From: an uncultured Lachnospiraceae bacterium
GTDB lineage: Bacteria; Bacillota; Clostridia; Lachnospirales; Lachnospiraceae
Direction of reading: 5' to 3'
DNA: 35,667 bases
Assembly: GCA_946411695.1 (NCBI GenBank)
Contig: CAMKEX010000011.1
Span: 1-35,667 of the forward strand
Shown in pieces: positions 7,767-15,122 of the stretch. Position 1 is the first letter of the stretch; every line of letters starts with the position of its first letter. A program made the position numbers and the translations under genes. The notes under the pieces were generated by a model. The model did not search any database and was not told the origin of the DNA. It saw only the letters and a list, made by a program, of their open reading frames with translations.

Positions 7767-8101
7767 ACTTTGGACCACGATGGTCTAAAGTTCGATCAAC
7801 CTGCTGAATGAAGTAGATAGGACTCAGGGCATTACTGTGGCATGATTACTTTGAACCACGGTGGTCCAAAGTTCGGTCAGCCTGCAGAAGCAGGAGAGCG
7901 GCGCATTGCCGCGGTGTGGTTACTTTGGACCACGGTGGTCCAAAGTTCGGTCAGCTTGCAGAAGCAGGAAGAGAGCGGCGCATTGCCGCAGTGTGGTTAC
8001 TTTGGACCACGGTGGTCCAAAGTTCGTTCTCACCCTGCTGAAGCGGATTAGAGCCGGATATTCCCGCATCGTGGTCACTTTGGACCACGATGGTCCAAAG
8101 T
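7767..8101. repeat. Array of five 25-bp palindromes
   Basis: Copies lie at 7767-7791, 7848-7872, 7922-7946, 7999-8023 and 8077-8101, spaced 81, 74, 77 and 78 bp. Each has arms ACTTTGGACCA and TGGTCCAAAGT with at most one change. The DNA between them is also partly repeated (TCGGTCAGC, TGCAGAAGCAGG and a small palindrome GCGGC-N5-GCCGC), so the true unit is about 77 bp with two hairpins. The array fills the gap between the NUDIX-DUF429 gene and the ProX operon start. It may be a transcription control region or a multiplied REP-like element. Open frames in it that encode DHGGPKF-like peptides are not genes. Confidence 0.9.
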
Positions 8102-8195
8102 TCATCATCGGATTCGTTTGAACCAATTGGGCAGGAGCGCGATCAGGAGCGTGGTGGTGTTCAGATGGTAAAGCATTCCTGATTGTTTGCGTTGC

Positions 8196-9338
8196 TTACA
8201 GCGACGGGATGATCATCTGCATCAGGAGTCTATCTCTGTTCGGCTCCGGTTTCTCCGGAATTGTCCTTGTTTTACCTTGCTGATCCAGGCAGGCTGTCAA
8301 TGCCAGGCAGATTGCATCCGCCACATCATCTGCAGCGCATTTCACATGCGCCTGCTTCATCTCCTCTACAGTCCGAAGGATCAATTCCATAGTTGCATCC
8401 GGCAGGAATGATGCCATAACGGCTGTTCGTTCTGTCAGACCGAAAAAATCTTTTTTATTGCTCAGCAGCGGGCTTCCGGCCAGACAGGCAAAGCACACCT
8501 CCGGATGGCTTTCGCTGATCTTATCCTGATACTCCAAGTGCTTGATCATGAAGGAATCCAGCTGCCGGAGCTTCGGGATGATTGCAATCGACTGTTTTGA
8601 AAGGCTCTTTCCGAGGGCAGACCGATTCGCCTCCTTCTGTTTTTCTTCGCCATCTGCATACACAGCGGCCTTTGAGGGGATCGGGAATATACTGGAGCCT
8701 TTCCTGCCAAGAAGCTTCCGCGCCTCATTGTCCGGCCGCAGGTCATCGCAAGAATAGGGCAGACCGATCGCCATATCAATCAGGACACGGTCCGGGTCAG
8801 GATAAGCCGCAAGCAAGTCCTCCATTGTTTGATAGAACTCTATGCGAAGCTGCCCGTCCAGAATAACAGCAGCGATCCATCCGTCCCTGCAGCCGTCCAC
8901 ACCTATAAAGGTTCCTTCCGTAATGCAGGCCGGTTCCGGCAGATGGAACATCAGCGCCACATTGACGATATGCGCAATATTCTGATCTCCGGCGAACCGC
9001 TTCGGATTCGCAAAATCCTCTGTCAGCGGCAGCCACAGCAGCGGATTTTTTTCCGGAACTGGTGTCACCTCTTTATGCAGCTGGCCTACATACATTTCCA
9101 GTACAAAGTCCTGCTGATAATAGGTCAGATCCATGAAACGGCTAAGATGAATCTCGCTGCGACGAATGCCGGTCTCCTCATAGAGCTCACGATATGCCGC
9201 GTCGGCAGAATCTTCCCCCGGCTCCACCTTGCCGCCGACGAAATTGTAAAGATCCTTGTAGGGATCCTTCGTGCGCCTGCAGAACAGGATATGCTCTTTT
9301 CCCTTGTCGAAGACGACAATACAGTTTAATCTCTTCAT
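8196..9338 (-). CDS. NUDIX hydrolase - DUF429 fusion protein
   Basis: Seen: residues 1-130 are a NUDIX domain with a perfect box (G36, E42, R50, E51, E54, E55, G57). From about 142 a second domain begins with FIGVDGCRDGWIAAVIL and has VLIDMAIGLPYS, a patch of Arg and Lys near KLLGRKGS and a conserved Glu in SHPEVCF, which is the DUF429 pattern. Known: NUDIX enzymes cleave nucleoside diphosphates linked to another group, such as oxidised nucleotides. DUF429 has an RNase H-like fold of uncertain activity. GAAGG lies six bases before the ATG. The gene is separated from the next operon by the palindrome array. The fusion suggests nucleotide clean-up or nucleic-acid processing, but this is inference. 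Confidence 0.85.
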   Translation of the reverse strand: MKRLNCIVVFDKGKEHILFCRRTKDPYKDLYNFVGGKVEPGEDSADAAYRELYEETGIRRSEIHLSRFMDLTYYQQDFVLEMYVGQLHKEVTPVPEKNPLLWLPLTEDFANPKRFAGDQNIAHIVNVALMFHLPEPACITEGTFIGVDGCRDGWIAAVILDGQLRIEFYQTMEDLLAAYPDPDRVLIDMAIGLPYSCDDLRPDNEARKLLGRKGSSIFPIPSKAAVYADGEEKQKEANRSALGKSLSKQSIAIIPKLRQLDSFMIKHLEYQDKISESHPEVCFACLAGSPLLSNKKDFFGLTERTAVMASFLPDATMELILRTVEEMKQAHVKCAADDVADAICLALTACLDQQGKTRTIPEKPEPNRDRLLMQMIIPSL

Positions 9339-9368
9339 TTTAAGCCTTCATTTGCAATCAACAGTCTA

Positions 9369-9430
9369 TTATCCCTGCACGACCGCACTTTGTCTCATTT
9401 ATCCCTGCGTGGTACCATATTTTGTCTCAT
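9369..9430. repeat. Two-copy direct repeat of about 31 bp
   Basis: TTATCCCTGC and TTTGTCTCAT recur in the same order at 9369-9398 and 9399-9430, with a diverged middle. It lies just upstream of the NUDIX-DUF429 gene and downstream of the 9447-10022 gene, so it could hold paired regulator sites or be a decayed repeat. Confidence 0.55.
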
Positions 9431-9446
9431 CTATATAAAGGCTTCC

Positions 9447-10022
9447 TCAATCAAAAGGCAGCTCGTCGTCATTTACTTCGGCTGGCCATGACTCTGCATC
9501 GTCAACAATGCGTTCTGCCATTTCTTCCCAGGTGATTCCGTAAGGAGCGCCGCCTGATGTATATCCTGCGATAAAAAAGAACCGGTCATCCTGATCCAAG
9601 CTCTGCAGGTTCTGACGCCGGGCTTCCTGTTTTTTCTTCAGATGCCTCCTGCGGCGGTTTGCATTCTTCTGTTTTTGTATGGCAGCCTTCTCTTCCGGTG
9701 TTTTCTTCCGATGCTTTTCATTCAGGGTTTCCAGCGTAATTCCCTTTTCCATATCGTTTCGGATGCGATCTTCATACCGCTCTGACCGTTTCTGAACCAA
9801 AGCAGCGAATTCCTCGTAAGATGCCATCGGCGCAAGACCTTTTACAGACTGAAAGAGCTGTCTGCAGATTTCATCCGTCTCTTCCACATCCGGCATGCGG
9901 CCTTTTTCCAGATAGAAGCGGAGATATTTCACATAGGTTTTCTCCGCAATCCGCCCCTTTTGTTTCATTGTCAGGTCGCTGTATTTGCGGTCTTTGCGTT
10001 GTGGACGGTTATGCGATGACAT
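9447..10022 (-). CDS. Hypothetical basic, helical protein
   Basis: Not recognised. The protein has 191 residues from the chosen ATG at 10022, which is preceded by GGAGG five bases upstream. An in-frame TTG at 10034 would place the ribosome site inside the gene. The middle (about 100-145) is a very basic helix rich in Lys, Arg and Gln, likely to contact nucleic acid or form a coiled coil. The C-terminal 40 residues hold an aromatic patch (DDRFFFIAGYTSGG) and end NDDELPFD, another acidic tail resembling the tip of single-stranded DNA binding proteins. It stands alone between short gaps on the minus strand. Confidence 0.65.
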   Translation of the reverse strand: MSSHNRPQRKDRKYSDLTMKQKGRIAEKTYVKYLRFYLEKGRMPDVEETDEICRQLFQSVKGLAPMASYEEFAALVQKRSERYEDRIRNDMEKGITLETLNEKHRKKTPEEKAAIQKQKNANRRRRHLKKKQEARRQNLQSLDQDDRFFFIAGYTSGGAPYGITWEEMAERIVDDAESWPAEVNDDELPFD

Positions 10023-10164
10023 GGATTCCTCCAAAGCGTTATTGATCCGATCATCCGGTTTCCCAGTAGTGATGGTGGCCCTGTTTCTCCGACAGGGTGG
10101 CCCTAAAACTCCGTTAAAGTGAGCATTTCAGGCTGATATTTTAACCCAGCTGTACTGCACGTAC

Positions 10165-10884
10165 TCAGTCGATATCACCCATGAGTATTTTTGCCCTTCT
10201 TTCCAGATCCCCACCATAATCGTCCAAGGCAAGGGCGTATATATTCCCAGGATCTTCCCAGTCGAGGTCACTGATGGTTTTTTCTGAGGGAAGAAGCATA
10301 TCATATAACGGGCTCAGGCTGTTGAAAAGATTGTCAAGCTTTCTGATTTTCCATAACGCACAGCCTTCTACGTCTGGGCCCAGGACATTTACTACTTCCC
10401 TGATCTGATCCTGAAACTGGAGCATCCCATCGTGGATCGTCAAGAGCATGATCATGTGATCTTTTGTAAAGGGTACGGAATCCTCAATATTACTTTGGTC
10501 GCACAAGTTTATGGACGTGCTGCGCATAAGATCCCGTGCCGCTTTTTCATACTCGTCTCCTATATTGTCAAGTATACATGTATACAAGTTGTCTGCGTCA
10601 TTCCAATCAAGACTGCTCATTTTCTTCCCTGATGGTGTTATGGATGAATGCAACGGAGACAGTTGCTCAAGCAAGGTATCTATCATTGCTAATTTTCCCA
10701 GAGCCGATTCGGGATCTGTATTATCAAGATCACCTGTAATCTGTAGGAGACTGTCCTCAATTTGCCTCACTCCATCATAAACCATCAGTAACAGGGTCAT
10801 GTGCTCTATTGTAAAGGAAAGCTTCAATTCGCTGGAGGTGCAGGTATTAGTATTGGCATTCATTAATTCATTATCATTCTTCAT
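10165..10884 (-). CDS. Hypothetical protein with an internal duplication
   Basis: Not recognised. The ATG at 10884 is chosen because GGAGGT lies seven bases upstream; the frame also opens further out. Two halves of about 98 residues align along their length. The first runs from FTIEHMTLLLMVYDG to YEKAARDLM and the second from FTKDHMIMLLTIHDG to LERRAKILM. Both contain an L-S-P-L and an S-x-L-D-W motif. The protein is acidic and helical and has no signal peptide. The gene follows the membrane protein gene (10948-12198) after 63 bp in the same direction, so the two may work together. No function is assigned. Confidence 0.75.
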   Translation of the reverse strand: MKNDNELMNANTNTCTSSELKLSFTIEHMTLLLMVYDGVRQIEDSLLQITGDLDNTDPESALGKLAMIDTLLEQLSPLHSSITPSGKKMSSLDWNDADNLYTCILDNIGDEYEKAARDLMRSTSINLCDQSNIEDSVPFTKDHMIMLLTIHDGMLQFQDQIREVVNVLGPDVEGCALWKIRKLDNLFNSLSPLYDMLLPSEKTISDLDWEDPGNIYALALDDYGGDLERRAKILMGDID

Positions 10885-10947
10885 ATCATTTACCTCCACC
10901 TGTTTTTTACGAAACACGTATGTCTTCCGAACAACAGACCTCCTTCA

Positions 10948-12198
10948 CTAAACGTTTTGTCTTACCTGTTCTGGTCTCATTTGCTTCACTTGTTTAAGAA
11001 GTTTTCTTTCCAATTCATCATGTCCATCCATACAAGGATCATACTCATTTCCCATCCAAAACTGTAAATATTGTTTTGGATAGACAAGCATTTGATACTC
11101 CCCAAGATCAACACAGTAATAGTTCTGCCACTCTTCTATACACTTATCCTTCATTTTTAACAAAAGATCACCGTCAAATTCACCAGGATGATCACCAGTT
11201 AGAATAAGATAGTATTTTCTGAATAATTCAAGATGTTTTCCCGCCGCCTTATTCCACTTTTTTTCCTCTGTACTATCCACATGCTTCGGAAAATGCGGAA
11301 AAGTATCCCGTTGATATTTGTCTTGAACTCCTGACACTATTCGTTTTAGATCCGCAACTCCCAATGGTTTCCCATCCAAATTCTGATATTGTACTGTCTT
11401 CCCTCGCCTTTCTAATTCATTATCTGACAATGATATATATACACGGTTTCCTTTCTTCGTCTCGACTATTATATTTTTCTTTATCATTGCGCGATAACAT
11501 ATCTTTACTTCCTGTTCAGAATATCCAGCAAAATCCGTTTTGAAAAAATCTATTCTTTTTATGCTTTCCAAACTTTCAATATAATTCCCCAGTATTTTAA
11601 ATAGCTTTTTCTTTCGATATAATACAGGCTTCATTGGATCTGTATATTCCGATAGTTTGTGTTGTAATTGTTCATATGTATCCATACACGAATCATATAC
11701 TTCTCCAAACCATTCTCTCATATACTGGTTATGGTTTATGGATAAGTTGAATGCTTGTGGATCTATCTTGTTGTATCGTTTCCAGTTTCTAAGGCATAAT
11801 ATCTCCGCTTGAAACAGTTGTTCCACATCTCTGAAATTTTCCATTCCCCTGCCTATTATACTTTCGTAATTATCACTAAGTATTCCCAGACATGTTTCTG
11901 CCCTTTTTTCCCATTCCTCTTCGCGTATTTCCTCCAAGCGTTCACGAAGCATGGAAAGATCATCATCATATATAGCTCTGGCATTCTGGAAAACTTCAGA
12001 ACGAGATTGCTCAAGATCAGTAATAGTACTTTCAATGGTGGAAATTGAAGTGCTGTCCATTGCATGAAGTACCTTTTTTTCATCTTTCTCATAGCAATCA
12101 TTATGTGCATTTTCATGGATTGCATTATGGATTACTGTAATAAAACTAATCACGAAGAATAAAATGATTAGTATTAGAATCCAAGAGATTATGTTCAT
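10948..12198 (-). CDS. Membrane-anchored coiled-coil protein with internal repeat
   Basis: Not recognised. The ATG at 12198 is chosen because GAGGGAG lies just upstream and the protein then opens directly with a membrane helix (IISWILILIILFFVISFITV, residues 3-22). A helical, charged region follows (about 50-110), then a domain with basic stretches. Two segments resemble each other. One ends with EVYDSCMDTYEQLQHKL (about residue 170) and the other with NEYDPCMDGHDELERKL near the C-terminus; both follow a WKRY/WQNYY-type motif. The base composition is lower in GC than the neighbours, which suggests separate acquisition. It is followed by the duplicated-domain protein. One possible reading is a membrane-tethered sensor or effector pair. 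Confidence 0.7.
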   Translation of the reverse strand: MNIISWILILIILFFVISFITVIHNAIHENAHNDCYEKDEKKVLHAMDSTSISTIESTITDLEQSRSEVFQNARAIYDDDLSMLRERLEEIREEEWEKRAETCLGILSDNYESIIGRGMENFRDVEQLFQAEILCLRNWKRYNKIDPQAFNLSINHNQYMREWFGEVYDSCMDTYEQLQHKLSEYTDPMKPVLYRKKKLFKILGNYIESLESIKRIDFFKTDFAGYSEQEVKICYRAMIKKNIIVETKKGNRVYISLSDNELERRGKTVQYQNLDGKPLGVADLKRIVSGVQDKYQRDTFPHFPKHVDSTEEKKWNKAAGKHLELFRKYYLILTGDHPGEFDGDLLLKMKDKCIEEWQNYYCVDLGEYQMLVYPKQYLQFWMGNEYDPCMDGHDELERKLLKQVKQMRPEQVRQNV

Positions 12199-12421
12199 TT
12201 TTGATAACTCCCTCGGCAGTATACTGAAAATAGTATCTGCTGAATAAGTCAATTCTTTGAAAAAGGGAGACAACACGCAGTTTTTCAATCATGAGTAGAG
12301 TATTATTTGAAGTCAATGGTATCACGATCAATAATAATAGCGTCCGTTTAGCACATATACTTGTAAAAATGCCGATTCACGATTACCTGTCTGTCTCTCT
12401 CACGAACATATTGCTCACGTA

Positions 12422-12757
12422 CTATTTCCTTCTCTCCAGTCGCTCCAGCCTCCCTCTCTCTCTTTTTAGCTTCTTCTCTCGGAGTCGGGAGATATAATCC
12501 TTATCATGATGCATTATGTACTCGATAGCCGCGTTAATCCTGCCATCAGCACTCCCTCTAATCTTCTGGAAATGGTAAGGATCCGTCTCATGATGCTTGT
12601 GGCTGATCAGGAACGTGCGGTGGCCGTTCGCCATGCGTTCCAGGAGCGCCCAGAAGTGTCCTGTGTTCCTGGAACGGATGATCAAGGTGAAGTCCTTCAC
12701 ATCTACGATTTCAAAGTACGATGTATCGATTGATGAGATGTCGGCTGATGTAATCAT
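12422..12757 (-). CDS. Small hypothetical protein
   Basis: Not recognised. It has 111 residues from ATG 12757; a TTG at 12772 is also possible and neither has a clear ribosome site. The N-terminal half looks like a compact alpha-beta domain with VDVKDFTLIIRSRNTGHFW and LISHKHHETDPYHFQ. The C-terminal 25 residues are a strongly basic helix (repeated Arg, Lys, Glu, Leu). The length and clear domain pattern support a real gene, although the start is uncertain. Confidence 0.5.
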   Translation of the reverse strand: MITSADISSIDTSYFEIVDVKDFTLIIRSRNTGHFWALLERMANGHRTFLISHKHHETDPYHFQKIRGSADGRINAAIEYIMHHDKDYISRLREKKLKRERGRLERLERRK

Positions 12758-12844
12758 TGGGGGAGTCAACAACTATAAAATAAAAGTCCAAGGTTCATTC
12801 AAGCAGATGAATCGAATCGAGGTCAGGAGATTTCTACAACGTAA

Positions 12845-13855
12845 TCACTTTGGACCACTGTGGTCCAAAGTTTGGTTGTAATTTGCCGCGATCCCGTTGA
12901 TGTATGCCCGGTAGGATTCCCGAACATGGGCGGGGCTGATGATTTCGACCGAGGTGCCGAGGGCGGCGAGCCATCCGAAGAACTGGGGGCTCACCGTGAC
13001 ATTCACATGGGTATGAAAGTGCTGGTCATCCACCGGCATGATCATAACGTCCTTCCCGAAGCGGTCGATGATGACGCCGACAAGATCGCTGCCGCATTTT
13101 AAGTTGATACTCTCGTCCGTGCCGCTGAACATGCCAAAGGTTTTCTTGGAAAATGTGGCGAGGTCGAAGTCCTCAAAGTTCTTTCTGCCTGTCCGTATCA
13201 TGTCTACCTGACGCATGTACTTCATTTTGTCAACGCGGTAATGTCGGATGCTGTCTGAGGCATCTTCGTAGGCGACCAGATAATAGTTTTCGTCGTCCCA
13301 GGTCAGGCACCAGGGAGAAACTTCGTAGAGGTCGCCGTTTTTCTTGGGAACGAGCTGCTTCTTTACATTCCAGGCGCAGTACTGGAAGCGGATCTTTTTA
13401 TTTTCCGCGATAGAAGAGTGGATGATATCGACATTTGCATAGACTCTCTCATTGTCTGTCTTGGCCCGGTTGTGAACGTAGACCTGGCGTTGGAGCCTGG
13501 CGGCGTTTTCGACGCCTGCGAGCCCCTCCAGTTTTCTGATCAGCTGGTTCGTCTTGCTCCTTGTGATGAATTTGGAGGACTGTACTGCGTCCACGAGCAG
13601 CTTCAGTTCCGGAAGGCTGAAAATCCGTTCCTCCATGTAATAGCCATGCGTGTTTCCTTTGACCTGTTTGATCTTGAAGCCTGCATGGATGAGCGCATCG
13701 ACATTTGTATAGATGGTTCTCCTGTCACAGGTACATTGATATTCATCCTGCAGGATACGGATCAGGTCTCGGGAATTCAGGATATGCTGCCTGTCCGTGC
13801 GCGTCCATAGTATTTTCAGAAGACAAAGGAGTTTCTGCTTGTCATTATTCACCAT
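12845..13855 (-). CDS. HTH-WYL domain transcriptional regulator
   Basis: Seen: residues 1-60 form a winged helix-turn-helix (DRRTIYTNVDALIHAGF). A WYL domain follows around 155-230 with YEVSPWCLTWDDENYYLVAY and HYRVDKM, then a C-terminal extension with HTHVNVTVSPQFFGWLAALG. The ATG at 13855 has GGAGATG upstream; an ATG at 13933 has none. Known: WYL regulators bind ligands such as nucleic-acid pieces and often repress phage-defence genes. Odd: the last residues, TLDHSGPK, are encoded by the 25-bp palindrome, which reaches into the stop codon. Another copy lies just upstream of the gene. It may bind these palindromes, but that is only inference. Confidence 0.88.
   Translation of the reverse strand: MVNNDKQKLLCLLKILWTRTDRQHILNSRDLIRILQDEYQCTCDRRTIYTNVDALIHAGFKIKQVKGNTHGYYMEERIFSLPELKLLVDAVQSSKFITRSKTNQLIRKLEGLAGVENAARLQRQVYVHNRAKTDNERVYANVDIIHSSIAENKKIRFQYCAWNVKKQLVPKKNGDLYEVSPWCLTWDDENYYLVAYEDASDSIRHYRVDKMKYMRQVDMIRTGRKNFEDFDLATFSKKTFGMFSGTDESINLKCGSDLVGVIIDRFGKDVMIMPVDDQHFHTHVNVTVSPQFFGWLAALGTSVEIISPAHVRESYRAYINGIAANYNQTLDHSGPK
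12847..12871. repeat. 25-bp palindrome, copy 7
   Basis: Arms ACTTTGGACCA and TGGTCCAAAGT around CTG. It overlaps the last codons and stop of the WYL regulator gene. Confidence 0.9.
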
Positions 13856-13954
13856 GTCAGTACATCTCCTTTCCTTCGAATCGCTACAGCCTGTAATATT
13901 ATCTGCCTGGCTTCCTGTCCCGATAAAACGCACAACATATCAACATCAACCCCA

Positions 13955-13979
13955 ACTTTGGACCACGGTGGCCCAAAGT
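13955..13979. repeat. 25-bp palindrome, copy 8
   Basis: Same arms with one change (TGGCCCAAAGT). It lies 100 bp upstream of the WYL regulator start and 11 bp past the end of the next gene. Confidence 0.9.
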
Positions 13980-13989
13980 TGGGTCTGAT

Positions 13990-14409
13990 TCATTCATTGG
14001 TGCTTGTCCCGCCTGATGTACGCAAAAGATCTGCTTCCAGTTCTTCGAAATCATATTCCTGTCGGAGGCTGAAATCATTGAATGCGTTTTGATATCTGCC
14101 GCGATTTGCGTTGTGGCTCCTGCCCGAACTGCCACGCTTTTTCTGATCGAGCCAGACTTTTACAAAGGTGTGCATGCCGCGCTCTGTTTTGCGCCGGTCA
14201 GGATGCTTTTGAAACCAATCCTCCATGCGGCGCAGTTCTCCCGGGAGATCTGCATCAGGGTAAGAATTGCTCCACTCACGGAATTCCTTTTCTGATGGCC
14301 GCCATTCCTTTTCGGTGATGAGCGTGATGGACGGCAGATCTCTGTCCTGTAGGTTTCTGCTGTTTGAAGGTGTCTTACACATGGATATACTCTTTACCGG
14401 TTCTTTCAT
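13990..14409 (-). CDS. Phage replication-type C-terminal domain, stand-alone
   Basis: Seen: about 139 residues from ATG 14409, the first methionine outside the neighbouring DUF6465 gene. The frame is open further upstream, but that part would overlap DUF6465 by 170 bases. The segment DLPGELRRMEDWFQKHPDRR followed by KTERGMHTFVKVWL is like the small C-terminal domain of phage and plasmid replication proteins of the O or DnaD-like group, where it closes the protein. Here it stands without the usual N-terminal DNA-binding part. There is no clear ribosome site. It may be a remnant of a phage gene or a small protein reusing the domain. Confidence 0.55.
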   Translation of the reverse strand: MKEPVKSISMCKTPSNSRNLQDRDLPSITLITEKEWRPSEKEFREWSNSYPDADLPGELRRMEDWFQKHPDRRKTERGMHTFVKVWLDQKKRGSSGRSHNANRGRYQNAFNDFSLRQEYDFEELEADLLRTSGGTSTNE

Positions 14410-14437
14410 TTCGATCGGTACTATTCCCTCAATGCCG

Positions 14438-14992
14438 TTATTCCCAGATATCCACGTCACCCTTCTCATCTCCCCTTGTCCACCAAAGCTTGTTCTGGTC
14501 GACACGGACAAAAACTGCATCGGCGTCAGCCGGCACCTTATCTGCGATCTCTTCCACCGTAATGTTGCCGCCAAGCGGGGACTGGATAATGATGGCGAGA
14601 TTAGCAATCTTAGCTTTCTTCGCCGTCCTCTTCACGGTGTCCACTGCTTTGTCAGCCGCTTTCTTCATTTCCCGTCCGGCTTTACGAGCTGCCTTCTTTA
14701 CTTCGATTTCCGTGGGGACTGCGGCTTCCCGGGCAGATTCAATCTTATCTTTTGCTTCCTCCACCTTTTCTGCGGCGGCTTTCTTTACTTCTTCGATCTT
14801 GCTCGCAGCGTCAGTTTCAACATTGGCCTCACTTGTATCGGTAGGAATCAATCCTCTTTCCCTCGCCCACTTCCTCACAGTCTGCCAGGGGATTCCTACG
14901 GCCTTTGCGGCTTTGGAAATGCCGAGGTCAGGGACTTTGCCCAGTACTTCCTGGATCTGCTCTTCTGTATAGGTTTTCGTGTTTTTTGCCAT
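14438..14992 (-). CDS. DUF6465 family protein with N-terminal HTH
   Basis: Seen: residues 8-50 are a helix-turn-helix of the psq type (AAKAVGIPWQTVRKWARERG). Residues 60-120 are a long Ala/Lys/Glu helix with heptad character. The C-terminal domain has IIIQSPLGGNITVEEI and VFVRVDQNKLWWTRGDEKG, the pattern of DUF6465 as I remember it from Lachnospiraceae. GGAGGG lies five bases before the ATG. Function unknown; the order of parts suggests a DNA-binding protein with a rod-like linker. The gene is 29 bp upstream of the phage-like domain gene and could share its transcript. Confidence 0.75.
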   Translation of the reverse strand: MAKNTKTYTEEQIQEVLGKVPDLGISKAAKAVGIPWQTVRKWARERGLIPTDTSEANVETDAASKIEEVKKAAAEKVEEAKDKIESAREAAVPTEIEVKKAARKAGREMKKAADKAVDTVKRTAKKAKIANLAIIIQSPLGGNITVEEIADKVPADADAVFVRVDQNKLWWTRGDEKGDVDIWE

Positions 14993-15122
14993 GATTGCCC
15001 TCCTTATATGATTGGTTGATGCTTGTGATTGTGTTCAATTTGTCCTACACGGCTTTTCATCATGATGGGCTGCAGGGCTTACGAGTAGTAAAAACGCTCA
15101 CGCTCGCAGCACCATTTACAGC

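Noticed and set aside
7767-8101. CRISPR array
   Set aside because: Spacing is regular, but the intervals are similar to each other, the repeat is a full palindrome at 74-81 bp spacing, and no cas genes are near.
7842-8126. Open frames encoding repeated DHGGPKF or FGPPWSKV peptides
   Set aside because: They are translations of the palindrome array on both strands, without start signals.
10079-10098. Hairpin CCCTGT-N7-ACAGGG as a terminator
   Set aside because: Short stem without a T run on either strand; the direct repeat of GGTGGCCCT around it is noted but not interpretable.
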